Below, piece after piece: positions 54,502 through 63,406 of a stretch of DNA of 64,000 nucleotides. Position 1 is the stretch's first letter. Each line of letters opens with the position of its first letter. The stretch spans positions 1 to 64,000 of the forward strand of contig JAJFLC010000005.1 in assembly GCA_021772895.1 (NCBI GenBank), read 5' to 3'. The notes under the pieces are model-generated. The model saw only the letters and a program-made list of their open reading frames with translations. It was not told the DNA's origin and searched no databases. A program made the translations under genes and the position numbers. This DNA is from Mariprofundaceae bacterium. Lineage in GTDB: Bacteria; Pseudomonadota; Zetaproteobacteria; Mariprofundales; Mariprofundaceae.

Positions 54502-55029
54502 CTAAACCTTTCTGCCTAAAGCAAATTCATGCATGGCAGCATATTCATGTTCCAACTGTAACGCCATTTTACTTAACAAACGAAACATAAACATGAGAAG
54601 CTGATTTCCCAGCGCAGGATCTTCAAGCGTAATCACATCAAAATATGGACGATCAATCGTAAGCACTTTCACATTTTCTTCGGCTTTCAACGTTGCCGAA
54701 TGTAAACGATCTTCATCCAGAAACGAAAAAAGTCCGAATACATCCCCAGCTGAAAGCATGCTGTATTGATGTGCTGAATGATCTGAAGCAGAAACCTTTC
54801 CTTCGATAATCAATGAAATTTCGTTATCTGAAAAACTTCCCGCTTTATATATCGTATCTCCTGCAGAATAGCTTCGCACATTCATGCAACTAAACATTAA
54901 CATTGCATCCTGTGGTTTCATGGTGTTAGCAATTGGCATCGTGCGAAACCTGATAAAATTTTTATCTGCAACAATGGCTGCTTCATAACCTGCTTCATAT
55001 TTATACCGACTCATTTCAGTATGGTTCAT
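54502..55029 (-). CDS. Cyclic-nucleotide-binding-domain protein without DNA-binding domain
   Basis: 175 residues from the ATG at 55029, with GGAG 8 nt upstream. A Crp-type beta-barrel fold (about 40-150) contains YSAGDTIYKAGSFSDNEISL and AGDVFGLFSFLDEDRLHSA. The phosphate-binding cassette is degenerate, with no paired Arg-Ser/Thr. It ends in a helix and has no helix-turn-helix. First gene of the phoBR operon, behind a Pho-box-like site. Role unknown. Confidence 0.72.
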   Translation of the reverse strand: MNHTEMSRYKYEAGYEAAIVADKNFIRFRTMPIANTMKPQDAMLMFSCMNVRSYSAGDTIYKAGSFSDNEISLIIEGKVSASDHSAHQYSMLSAGDVFGLFSFLDEDRLHSATLKAEENVKVLTIDRPYFDVITLEDPALGNQLLMFMFRLLSKMALQLEHEYAAMHEFALGRKV

Positions 55030-55080
55030 TTGATTTCTCCTCATTACCTTCTATAAGTGGGGGAAGCTTGTATGTATTTG

Positions 55081-55098
55081 ATGACACGTTGATGACAC
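55081..55098 (-). promoter_or_regulatory. Pho box of the cNMP-phoB-phoR operon
   Basis: On the minus strand GTGTCAT-CAAC-GTGTCAT: two identical 7-bp repeats with a 4-bp spacer, the PhoB pattern. It ends 52 bases from the start at 55029. Confidence 0.75.
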
Positions 55099-55116
55099 CA
55101 TGACATTCGTCTGACC

Positions 55117-55135
55117 TTGTCACAACTATGACATA
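55117..55135 (+). promoter_or_regulatory. Pho-box-like site of the phosphate porin
   Basis: TTGTCACAACTATGACATA, 50 nt before the porin ATG. It aligns base for base with the site in front of the EAL-CBS gene (TTGTCATACCCATGACATA). Confidence 0.65.
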
Positions 55136-55185
55136 TTGACCCTCTACATTCCGGCCCACTTTGAATTTCATTGAGAGGAAATAAA

Positions 55186-56340
55186 ATGAAAGTAACTTTA
55201 AAAACCATTGCCATGGCTGCAATGTTTGCATTTGCTGCTCCGGCTTTTGCCGGCGGCATCGTTGTCGCTGAAAAAGACGAAAGCAAACTAAAACTGGAAG
55301 CACTGTTTTATCTAAACACCTACCAAAAGACCGATGATCGATCTACCGCAGGTGTTAGCTCCAAAACCAAAACTAATGGTCTGCATGTCGATCGTGCATA
55401 CTTTACTGCCAAATACTACTTCGATAAAAACTGGATGATGCGTTTCACCACAGATATCGGGAATGAAGCAGGCCTTGGTAAAGACCAGAATATCTATCTA
55501 AAATATGCCTATGTTGAAGGCAAGCTGGCTGGCAAATCTGCTATTCTTCGTCTTGGTCAGTCTCACACACCCTGGATCGACTATGAGCAAGGCCTGTGGA
55601 AACATCGTTATGTAGCCAAAGTTATGTCTGACACTTACAAATTTGACACATCCGCTGACCTAGGCATTGGCCTGAAAGGTAAACTTGCTGATGGCATGGT
55701 CGACTACTTCGTCACTGCGACAAACGGAACCGGCTATGGCAAGGGCAATCCTCAATCCGGCCTGAACGGTGTCGATTTCAACAGCCGTATTGGTGTCCAC
55801 CCTATAAAAGGTCTGGATATCGATTTTCAATACCTTAGTGGCTATAAAGCGACCAAAACAAGCATCTCCAATATTGCAACTTCAGGTGTGAAGTCCACAC
55901 TGACACAAGCTATGATCTCTTACGGCACTTCTGATTTCCGAGTTGGTGGTAACTATCTATTGAACACAGATAAAGCCAAATCTGCGACTGCTTCATCAAC
56001 ACATGGTGGCAATACAAGTGCAGCCTTCGCAACTGCTGCAATCGGCGATGAAGTCAAATCATCCGGTTTGGCTCTATGGGCATGGGCTAAACTTCCAGAC
56101 ACTGGCTTTGGTGCTTTTGCTCGCTATGAAAACCTGAAAAACGAATTGACCAGCGCAGGCATCGCAAATGCAAACAAAGAGAAAATTGATCGCTATGTGC
56201 TTGGTGTTGAATACAGCCCGATTAAAAACATCACGTTTGCTTTGGTGGTTGATGCAAGCAAGTTGAAAAACCGCGGTGGTGTTACAACAACAACCGATAA
56301 AGACACTCGCTATGGTCTCTACTCTCAGATCAAACTGTAA
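55186..56340 (+). CDS. Phosphate-selective porin, OprO/OprP-like
   Basis: 384 residues from the ATG at 55186, with GAGAGGA about 5 nt upstream; a TTG earlier is less likely. The Sec signal ends PAFA. A barrel of alternating strands follows, with the family's NGLHVDRAYFTAKYYFDKNW early segment and the C-terminal RYGLYSQIKL strand. Phosphate starvation porins of this kind admit phosphate or polyphosphate; selectivity is inferred from pst neighbours and the Pho-box-like site. Confidence 0.85.
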   Translation: MKVTLKTIAMAAMFAFAAPAFAGGIVVAEKDESKLKLEALFYLNTYQKTDDRSTAGVSSKTKTNGLHVDRAYFTAKYYFDKNWMMRFTTDIGNEAGLGKDQNIYLKYAYVEGKLAGKSAILRLGQSHTPWIDYEQGLWKHRYVAKVMSDTYKFDTSADLGIGLKGKLADGMVDYFVTATNGTGYGKGNPQSGLNGVDFNSRIGVHPIKGLDIDFQYLSGYKATKTSISNIATSGVKSTLTQAMISYGTSDFRVGGNYLLNTDKAKSATASSTHGGNTSAAFATAAIGDEVKSSGLALWAWAKLPDTGFGAFARYENLKNELTSAGIANANKEKIDRYVLGVEYSPIKNITFALVVDASKLKNRGGVTTTTDKDTRYGLYSQIKL

Positions 56341-56362
56341 GAATAAACCGTACGTATAAAGG

Positions 56363-56396
56363 AAAGGCCGGGAGTGTACTCCCGGCCTTTTTTTTT
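56363..56396 (+). terminator. Terminator after the porin gene
   Basis: AAAGGCCGGGAG, loop TGTA, CTCCCGGCCTTT, then six more Ts; a 12-bp perfect stem. Confidence 0.93.
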
Positions 56397-56440
56397 CATT
56401 TTATTTGCAACACACAGTCGATCATACATAGTCACCATCT

Positions 56441-56459
56441 ATGTCACACCTGTGTCACA
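56441..56459 (+). promoter_or_regulatory. Pho box of pstS
   Basis: TGTCACA-CCTG-TGTCACA (56442-56459 core), two identical 7-bp repeats with a 4-bp spacer. A third GTCAC lies 12 bp upstream. The pstS ATG is 47 bases downstream. Confidence 0.8.
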
Positions 56460-56505
56460 CACAGCGCATAAGCTTTGCTCAAATTCAAATTGGGAGATAC
56501 CAATC

Positions 56506-57570
56506 ATGAAAAAACAACACGCCATTCTCATGGCTGCAACATTTCTTGGCCTTGCATTCGTGGGCCAGGCTGAAGCCCGCGATCAGATCCGCATTGTCGG
56601 ATCATCAACCGTATACCCTTTTGCCAGTTATACAGCTGAAGAGTTCGGACAAACCACCCGTTACAAAACACCCGTTATCGAATCAACCGGTTCCGGCGGC
56701 GGCATGAAACTTTTCTGTGCCGGCGATAGCATGGATACACCTGACATCACCAATGCATCACGTCGCATGAAAGCAAAAGAGTTCAAACTTTGTGCTAAAA
56801 ATGGTGTCAATGACATCACAGAAGTCGTCATTGGTTACGATGGCATTGTCATCGCACAGAGCAAAGGAAATGATAACATCAACCTGACGCGTAAAGAAAT
56901 TTTGTTGGCAGTTGCTGCAGAAGTTCCAAATAAAGACGGTTCTAAACTGGTCCCTAACCCATACAAATACTGGAACCAGATCAATGCCAACCTGCCACAT
57001 CGCCCTATTCTTTTTTATGGCCCACCGACCTCTTCAGGCACACGTGATGCATTTGCAGACCTGGTTATGAAAAAGCTAACCAAAAAGATGGATGTTTATA
57101 CCAGCCTGTACAAAGCAGACAAAATGAAAAACAAAGCATACAAAAAATACAAAACAATCCGTCAGGATGGTGTTTATGTCCCAAGTGGCGAAAATGACAA
57201 CCTCATTGTTCAAAAACTTCTTAAAGACAAAAGTGCGTTTGGTATTTTTGGATATTCTTTCCTGGAAGAAAACTCTGATCGCATCAAAGGAGCCACAGTT
57301 GAAGGCGTAACTGCTGAGCCAGAGAACATCTCATCCGGCAAGTATCCAGTGTCCCGTTCACTTTTCTTCTATACCAAGAACTCTCACGCAAGCAAAGTTC
57401 CTGGCATGAATGACTACGTCAGTCTTTTTATAAATGAACAGATGATCGGTGAAGAAGGAAACCTCTCAGAAATTGGTTTGATTCCATTGCCTAAAGCAGA
57501 CCGTAATGCAACACGTCACCGTGTTGTTAAACACATCAAGCTGACCGCAGAAGACTTGAAGAAAAAATAA
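56506..57570 (+). CDS. pstS: Phosphate ABC transporter binding protein PstS
   Basis: 354 residues from the ATG at 56506, with GGGAG about 9 nt upstream; the open frame extends through the Pho box and is not used. The Sec signal ends GQAEA. Phosphate-site motifs are IVGSSTVYPF and GSGGGMKLFCAG near the N-terminus and PTSSGTRDAFAD in the middle. Longer than E. coli PstS in its C-terminal part but typical of the PstS-like family. It feeds PstC-PstA-PstB. Confidence 0.93.
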   Translation: MKKQHAILMAATFLGLAFVGQAEARDQIRIVGSSTVYPFASYTAEEFGQTTRYKTPVIESTGSGGGMKLFCAGDSMDTPDITNASRRMKAKEFKLCAKNGVNDITEVVIGYDGIVIAQSKGNDNINLTRKEILLAVAAEVPNKDGSKLVPNPYKYWNQINANLPHRPILFYGPPTSSGTRDAFADLVMKKLTKKMDVYTSLYKADKMKNKAYKKYKTIRQDGVYVPSGENDNLIVQKLLKDKSAFGIFGYSFLEENSDRIKGATVEGVTAEPENISSGKYPVSRSLFFYTKNSHASKVPGMNDYVSLFINEQMIGEEGNLSEIGLIPLPKADRNATRHRVVKHIKLTAEDLKKK

Positions 57571-57593
57571 GCAGAAAAAAGTATTCAAGTTCG

Positions 57594-57629
57594 GCTGGCC
57601 GGAGAAATCCGGCCAGCTTTTATTTTTTT
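57594..57629 (+). terminator. Terminator or attenuator between pstS and pstC
   Basis: GCTGGCCGGA, loop GAAA, TCCGGCCAGC, then a T-rich run. Partial read-through would give more PstS than membrane subunits. Confidence 0.88.
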
Positions 57630-57804
57630 AGTATCCCCAAATAAATTATTTTTACACTTATTTGATCTTCGAAAGAAAAACACCACTCTATTTTACTTAC
57701 AAAATTAAAGACGCACGTGCATAATTTGGACCGTCCATTATTTCTAAAGGTGCCCTGACTTTTGCGGTGTATCCTTAGCGATCATTTAACGAGGTGCCTG
57801 AACA

Positions 57805-59022
57805 TTGAATATCGCTGATTTAAGCTTTTATTTTATTGCAGGACTATTGCCTCTTTCATGCATGGCGTGGATGCTGGGACGCAATAAAGCCAGCAAAAAC
57901 CACGCCGACAAACGTTGGAACTCGCGCCCCGGACACTATGGCTGGTTCAGCGTTATCTGGATGGCCACACCTGCATTGGGGATGGCAATACTGGCCTCCC
58001 TGCTTCATCTGGCTGGTATTTATACCGTACCTGCAATTATTTTTCTACCGGTCGTATTTGTTGTTGCAGCGGCTGGTGGCTGGCAAGGATTACGTCTGAT
58101 TCAACCATCACTTCGGGCCCGAAACAGTGTTGAAAAAGTTATTCGTGCCCTGTTGATCACCGCAGCACTTACATCAATCCTCACCACAATCGGTATTGTC
58201 CTTGCTATCATCTTTGAAGCGATTCAATTTTTCAAAATTGTTAGTTTTTGGGAATTCATAACAGGAACACAATGGTCCCCGGATGCAGCATCGGGCGATG
58301 GTGGAGAAGGCTTGTTTGGCTCGATACCCATCTTTGCCGGCACATTCATGATCACCCTGATCGCGATGGCTGTTGCGATTCCCGTCGGCCTGTTATCAGC
58401 CATATTCATGGCCGAATATGCCACTGAAAGCTTCAGGAATATTGCCAAACCTGCACTGGAAATTCTGGCTGGTATTCCTACCGTTGTATATGGCTTCTTT
58501 GCTGCCATCACAGTGAGTCCTCTGGTGGTAAAGTTTGCCGCATTCGTTGGCCTGCATGCAGATTATACCAATGCACTGACACCCGGCCTTGTGATGGGAA
58601 TTATGATTATTCCATTTGTTTCATCACTTTCCGATGATGTGATTCGTGCCATTCCGCAAAGTATGCGTGAAGGTTCACTGGCTCTTGGCACCACGATGTC
58701 TGAAACTATAAAACAGGTGCTTCTTCCCGCAGCTCTGCCCGGCATTGTCGCTGCATTTCTTTTGGCGGTTTCCCGCGCATTGGGCGAAACCATGATCGTG
58801 GTTATGGCTGCTGGCCTGCGTCCGAATCTGACATGGAACCCATTGGAAGGCATGACAACGGTCACAGTACGTATCGTGGATGCCCTGACCGGTGATCAGG
58901 CCTTTGACTCCCCCGAAACACTTTCTGCGTTTGGGCTTGGACTGGTTCTACTGAGCATCACTTTAATGCTCAATATTATATCCATTTACGTTATCCGGCG
59001 TTTTCGCCAACAGTACGAGTAG
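57805..59022 (+). CDS. pstC: Phosphate ABC transporter permease PstC
   Basis: 405 residues from a TTG, with GAGGTG about 8 nt upstream. About eight helices. The ABC permease EAA loop is in SMREGSLALGTTMSETIKQVLLPAALPGI. The N-terminal ~130 residues form an extra three-helix region not in E. coli PstC, as in the long PstC branch. It pairs with PstA in the inner membrane. Confidence 0.92.
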   Translation: MNIADLSFYFIAGLLPLSCMAWMLGRNKASKNHADKRWNSRPGHYGWFSVIWMATPALGMAILASLLHLAGIYTVPAIIFLPVVFVVAAAGGWQGLRLIQPSLRARNSVEKVIRALLITAALTSILTTIGIVLAIIFEAIQFFKIVSFWEFITGTQWSPDAASGDGGEGLFGSIPIFAGTFMITLIAMAVAIPVGLLSAIFMAEYATESFRNIAKPALEILAGIPTVVYGFFAAITVSPLVVKFAAFVGLHADYTNALTPGLVMGIMIIPFVSSLSDDVIRAIPQSMREGSLALGTTMSETIKQVLLPAALPGIVAAFLLAVSRALGETMIVVMAAGLRPNLTWNPLEGMTTVTVRIVDALTGDQAFDSPETLSAFGLGLVLLSITLMLNIISIYVIRRFRQQYE

Positions 59023-59027
59023 AAACC

Positions 59028-60185
59028 ATGAGTTTACACGTTAATCAACAAATGAAACGCCGCTATGCGGCCGAAAAACGATTCAAAGCCTATGCTATCA
59101 CGGCTTTGACACTGGCAGGGGCATTTTTAATCTTCTTCTTTGCAGACATGATCTCCAAAGGTTTGCCTGCCCTTCAACAGGCAGAAATTCTGGTGGATGT
59201 TCATTACAATGATAGCAGTATGCAAAATTACAAAAAAGCGGTTGATAAACCACTACGGCGGATCGTCAGTCGTGGTTACCTGCGCACACTCCCCCTCTAC
59301 ATGGAAGATCACCCTGAACTGATGGGTACAAATGAATCCCGTTGGGTGCTGGCCACCGCCGATGTCGATCAATATCTAAAGGGTAAACCTCATCGTCTCA
59401 AATCCAAATATCAAAAACAAATTGATGGACTTTTAAAGGCAGAAAAAGTCCGTCTTGCTTTTAATACAGGCTTTTTCACCCGGGGCGATTCGAAGATGGC
59501 TGAACTTGCAGGCATTCGATCTGCGGTGATTGGATCCATCTATGTATTATTTTTAACCATGATCTTTGCACTGCCCATTGGTGTCATGACTGCGGTCTAC
59601 CTTGAAGAGTTTGCGCCGGACAATCGACTCACACAGATCATTGAAGTCAACATTAACAACCTCGCAGCCATCCCCTCCATTCTGTTTGGTCTATTGGGTC
59701 TGGCAATTTTTATTAACTTCTTTGGTGCGCCCCGTTCATCTGCACTGGCTGGTGGCCTGACGCTGGCATTGATGACACTTCCAATCGTCATCATCACCAC
59801 ACGTGCAGCACTGCAAGCCGTTCCTGATTCTATCCGTGAAGCCGCATTCGGGCTCGGTGCATCCCGTTGGCAGACTGTCTGGCACCATGTTCTTCCACTG
59901 GCCATGCCGGGAATCCTGACAGGTTCAATTATTGGTTTAGCCCAAGCTATGGGAGAAACAGCGCCACTTCTGATTGTCGGCATGATGGCCTATGTACCGG
60001 ATGCACCGGGTAACATCATGGAAGCGGCCACTGTGCTTCCTGCCCAAATATATACCTGGGCTGGCGAGTCGATCCGTGCATATGAGGAGCGTACCGCTGC
60101 AGCGATTCTTGTATTACTGAGCGTACTGCTAAGCCTGAATACGATGGCAGTGTATCTGCGCAAACATTTTGAGAAAAGGTGGTAA
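59028..60185 (+). CDS. pstA: Phosphate ABC transporter permease PstA
   Basis: 385 residues. An N-terminal helix and a ~120-residue periplasmic insert precede the six-helix permease core. The EAA loop is in [29 protein letters not shown]. It lies 5 bases after pstC and ends one base before the pstB start. The insert is typical of the long PstA branch that accompanies long PstC. Confidence 0.92.
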   Translation: MSLHVNQQMKRRYAAEKRFKAYAITALTLAGAFLIFFFADMISKGLPALQQAEILVDVHYNDSSMQNYKKAVDKPLRRIVSRGYLRTLPLYMEDHPELMGTNESRWVLATADVDQYLKGKPHRLKSKYQKQIDGLLKAEKVRLAFNTGFFTRGDSKMAELAGIRSAVIGSIYVLFLTMIFALPIGVMTAVYLEEFAPDNRLTQIIEVNINNLAAIPSILFGLLGLAIFINFFGAPRSSALAGGLTLALMTLPIVIITTRAALQAVPDSIREAAFGLGASRWQTVWHHVLPLAMPGILTGSIIGLAQAMGETAPLLIVGMMAYVPDAPGNIMEAATVLPAQIYTWAGESIRAYEERTAAAILVLLSVLLSLNTMAVYLRKHFEKRW

Positions 60186-60186
60186 G

Positions 60187-60948
60187 ATGGACACTCCCAA
60201 AGTAAGCATTCGCGATCTTAAGCTCTGGTATGGTGAGAGTGAAGCACTGCATGGTATTAATGTTGCGTTCTCTGAAAAGAAGGTCACCGCACTTATCGGG
60301 CCTTCAGGCTGTGGTAAATCAACACTTTTACGCTGCCTGAACCGGATGAATGACCGCATCCCGGAATGCCGTCTTGAAGGTGAAGTTCTGCTCGATGGTA
60401 ATGATATCTATGCACCGGAAGTTGATGTGGTTCAACTACGCACCCATATTGGTATGGTTTTTCAGAAACCCAACCCGTTTCCAAAAAGCATCTATGAAAA
60501 TGTCGCTTATGCGCCACGTATTCATGGGCTTGCCAAAAATGGCCCGGACATGGATGAACTGGTTGAAACAGCACTTCGAAAAGCCAGCATTTGGAAGGAA
60601 GTGAAAGATAAGCTTCAATCTCCCGGCACTGCGCTTTCAGGTGGCCAACAACAGCGCCTCTGCATTGCCCGTACCATCGCAGTAAAACCCAATGTTATTC
60701 TGATGGATGAGCCATGTTCAGCACTGGACCCTATTGCGACAGCCAAAATTGAAGAGCTGATGGATGAACTGAAACAGGAGTTCACTATTATTATGGTGAC
60801 TCACAGCATGCAGCAGGCAGCGCGCATTTCAGATCATACGGCCTTTTTCTACATGGGCAATTTGATTGAGTTTGGTGAAACAGGCACAATCTTTACACAA
60901 CCGGAAAAACAACAGACCGAAGATTATATCACCGGTCGATTTGGATAA
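60187..60948 (+). CDS. pstB: Phosphate ABC transporter ATPase PstB
   Basis: 253 residues from the ATG at 60187, one base after pstA, with AAAAGGTGG upstream. Walker A is [12 protein letters not shown], the ABC signature [16 protein letters not shown], and Walker [14 protein letters not shown]. It powers import and, with PhoU, signals phosphate status to PhoR. Confidence 0.96.
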   Translation: MDTPKVSIRDLKLWYGESEALHGINVAFSEKKVTALIGPSGCGKSTLLRCLNRMNDRIPECRLEGEVLLDGNDIYAPEVDVVQLRTHIGMVFQKPNPFPKSIYENVAYAPRIHGLAKNGPDMDELVETALRKASIWKEVKDKLQSPGTALSGGQQQRLCIARTIAVKPNVILMDEPCSALDPIATAKIEELMDELKQEFTIIMVTHSMQQAARISDHTAFFYMGNLIEFGETGTIFTQPEKQQTEDYITGRFG

Positions 60949-61030
60949 GGATACTCAAAAAGAGAAGGGTTCCAAAGTCAGTTGTTCATATCACTGGTTT
61001 TGGGAACAAAGTCAAAATCACGACTTTTGA

Positions 61031-61073
61031 TTTATACTTTGAATAAATAAATCTATTTTTATTCAAGTATAAA
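61031..61073 (+). promoter_or_regulatory. AT-rich hairpin before phoU
   Basis: TTTATACTT and GAATAAA pair with TTTATTCAAGTATAAA over 16 bp with one bulged T and a 10-nt loop. It lies in the 142-bp pstB-phoU gap, just before the phoU ribosome site, and could set phoU expression or mRNA stability. Confidence 0.4.
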
Positions 61074-61090
61074 CGTTATAGGAGCGAAAC

Positions 61091-61789
61091 ATGCAACACA
61101 CGATTAAACGCTTTGATGAAGAACTGAACCAGCTCAAAGAACTTATTCTCTCTATGGGCGGGCTTGTGGAACGGGCGATTGGCCATGCCGTAAAGTCCAT
61201 GCTTGAACAGGATGAAGCGCTGGCCCATAAAACAATTAAGCGTGACCGGGCCATCAATGCACTGGAAGTCCAGTCTGATGAACTTACCCGTGACATTCTG
61301 GTGCGCAGACAGCCTGCGGCAGGTGATCTACGCTTTATCATGGGCACCATCAAGGTCGTAACCGATCTGGAACGCATGGGTGATCTCGCCGCCGGCATTG
61401 CTGAGGGTACGCTGCGCTCACTGGAACATTCTCCTAAGAATTTTTCAAATTTGGATATTATGGGTGAAAAAGTTCAAAAACAGGTTAATCGTGCTCTGGA
61501 TGCCCTTTCTCATGGTGACATTGACCTGGCCATGACGGTTATTGAAAAAGATGCAGGGATCGATGTTCTCTATAAACGTATGTACCGGGAAATGCTCACC
61601 TACATGATGGAAGACCCCAGAGATATCACAGCATCTATTATTCTCTCCAATGTTGCTAAAAATCTTGAGCGCATCTCTGATCATGCTACCAATATTTCTG
61701 AAATGGTGGTTTACATGGAGCGTGGCCATGATATCCGGCATGTAGACCATGAAGCTGCTGCCAAAATACTTGCGGGTGAAGACTGGTAA
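61091..61789 (+). CDS. phoU: Phosphate signalling protein PhoU
   Basis: 232 residues, two three-helix PhoU repeats. Metal-binding-type motifs are DLERMGDLAAGIAE in the first and NLERISDHATNISEMVVY in the second. PhoU links the Pst transporter to PhoR and turns the regulon off when phosphate is plentiful. AGGAG lies 7 nt upstream. Confidence 0.94.
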   Translation: MQHTIKRFDEELNQLKELILSMGGLVERAIGHAVKSMLEQDEALAHKTIKRDRAINALEVQSDELTRDILVRRQPAAGDLRFIMGTIKVVTDLERMGDLAAGIAEGTLRSLEHSPKNFSNLDIMGEKVQKQVNRALDALSHGDIDLAMTVIEKDAGIDVLYKRMYREMLTYMMEDPRDITASIILSNVAKNLERISDHATNISEMVVYMERGHDIRHVDHEAAAKILAGEDW

Positions 61790-61839
61790 CTTCACTTTCA
61801 AGCGATAAGCCTATTGTTACACAAATTTATCACACACAC

Positions 61840-61858
61840 TTGTCATACCCATGACATA
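61840..61858 (+). promoter_or_regulatory. Pho-box-like site of the EAL-CBS gene
   Basis: TTGTCATACCCATGACATA, 16 of 19 bases identical to the porin site and 49 nt before the ATG at 61908. Confidence 0.55.
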
Positions 61859-61907
61859 GAAAAATGCGACTCTCACCATGTTTGTTACTCAAACAATGGA
61901 GTTCGCA

Positions 61908-63296
61908 ATGATCGAATACACAGCCATCGATGAAAAAGAATCGTTAAACCTTATCAACTATCAGCTATGCAAAACATATGATACTGGGAAAGAACGTTCT
62001 GAACTTAATAGAATCATCAAAAAACGTCAGATTCAAACCCTCTTCCAGCCTATCTTTGATCTTTCCGACAATACTATATTTTCTTTTGAGACATTATCCC
62101 GCGCACCAAAAGCATCGCCTTTGCATATGCCTGAAATCCTTTTTTCTACTGCTGAACAATATCAACGGCTCTATGATCTGGATTGCCTGTGTCGCGAAAA
62201 ATCCATACAGAATTTTGCTGATTCAGGATTAAACAGCAAGCTATCGCTCAACATTGACCCTCACGCATTAATGGACCCCTGTTTTGAAAAAGGCAAAACA
62301 TTAACGGTATTAAAAAAAGCAGGCATTGCAAACAGCCGTGTCATTCTTGAACTGACCGAACACAACCGCACCGACAATTACAATGAGCTTAGAAAAGCGG
62401 CTGCACATTATCGGGATATGGGCTTTTCCATCGCCCTGAATGACTTAAATGCTGGCTATTCCAACTTACAACTTATGTCTGAATTAAAACCTGAGTATTT
62501 AAAACTTGATCAACATTTCATTTCTCAACTCAACAAAAATAAAATGACGTACGATTTTATAGAACTTGTTGTGAATTTAGCAAAACATATCAACTGTCAT
62601 GTCATTGCCGAAGGTGTCGAAACAGCCGTTGATTTAAAAGCCGTCCGAAAACTGGGCATCCATTATGCGCAAGGTCATTTACTGGGCAGTCCTGAAAAAG
62701 AAGCATGCCTTACAATACCGGACGTTTTACCGGAAACTTCAAATACACTCATCAGCATTCCAAACAAAAACAGACGGGAGCATACTGCTAAAGAAAATCT
62801 GGTTGTATCGCTCACACTTCACCCGGTACCTGCATGCTCTTCTGATATGTCCTCTACAGAAGTTCTGCAACGTTTTCAATCCAACACCACACTACAAGCC
62901 ATCCCGGTTATCGATGATAATAAAATCGTAGGCATCCTTGACAGGGTGTCTTTTTTACAAGCCTTTTCAACAACATTTGGACACAAATTAAATCGTCAAA
63001 CAGCGATTACAAAGCTCATGCATGCTCAGCCAATCGTTTTAAAAACCGATGATCTCCTTACCTATGCCAGCGAAATGGCCATGAGCCGCTCTGCACAACT
63101 GGTCTATACACCGCTTATCATTGCTAACGAAACAGGTTATTTAGGAACCGTTTCCGTTCGGGAACTTTTAAAAAGCATCACCCAAAACCTGATCAAGCAA
63201 GGCCGTCAGGGTCGTCCACTTGCCGGACAGATTGGTAACATCACCGCATCGACATTTCAAAACTTATCACCACACACTGAGTTCAGAATCAAATAG
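61908..63296 (+). CDS. EAL-domain protein with C-terminal CBS pair
   Basis: 462 residues from the ATG at 61908, with GGAG 6 nt upstream. The EAL domain (about 30-275) has ETLSR in place of EALxR, intact ELTE and AEGVE, but NDLNAGYS instead of the metal-binding DDFGTGYS. One metal ligand is therefore changed, and phosphodiesterase activity is doubtful. The C-terminal ~150 residues resemble two CBS motifs, which usually bind adenylates. No GGDEF domain follows. It may degrade or merely sense c-di-GMP. The Pho-box-like site suggests induction by phosphate limitation. Confidence 0.85.
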   Translation: MIEYTAIDEKESLNLINYQLCKTYDTGKERSELNRIIKKRQIQTLFQPIFDLSDNTIFSFETLSRAPKASPLHMPEILFSTAEQYQRLYDLDCLCREKSIQNFADSGLNSKLSLNIDPHALMDPCFEKGKTLTVLKKAGIANSRVILELTEHNRTDNYNELRKAAAHYRDMGFSIALNDLNAGYSNLQLMSELKPEYLKLDQHFISQLNKNKMTYDFIELVVNLAKHINCHVIAEGVETAVDLKAVRKLGIHYAQGHLLGSPEKEACLTIPDVLPETSNTLISIPNKNRREHTAKENLVVSLTLHPVPACSSDMSSTEVLQRFQSNTTLQAIPVIDDNKIVGILDRVSFLQAFSTTFGHKLNRQTAITKLMHAQPIVLKTDDLLTYASEMAMSRSAQLVYTPLIIANETGYLGTVSVRELLKSITQNLIKQGRQGRPLAGQIGNITASTFQNLSPHTEFRIK

Positions 63297-63406
63297 GATA
63301 TTAGAGAGGTTTTCAGCTTACTCTAAAGAAAATATTATGTTTTCAACTGCAAATATCATCGCAGTTGGGCATTGACCTTCAGTCAAAGTGATGCTGTGAT
63401 ACTCGC

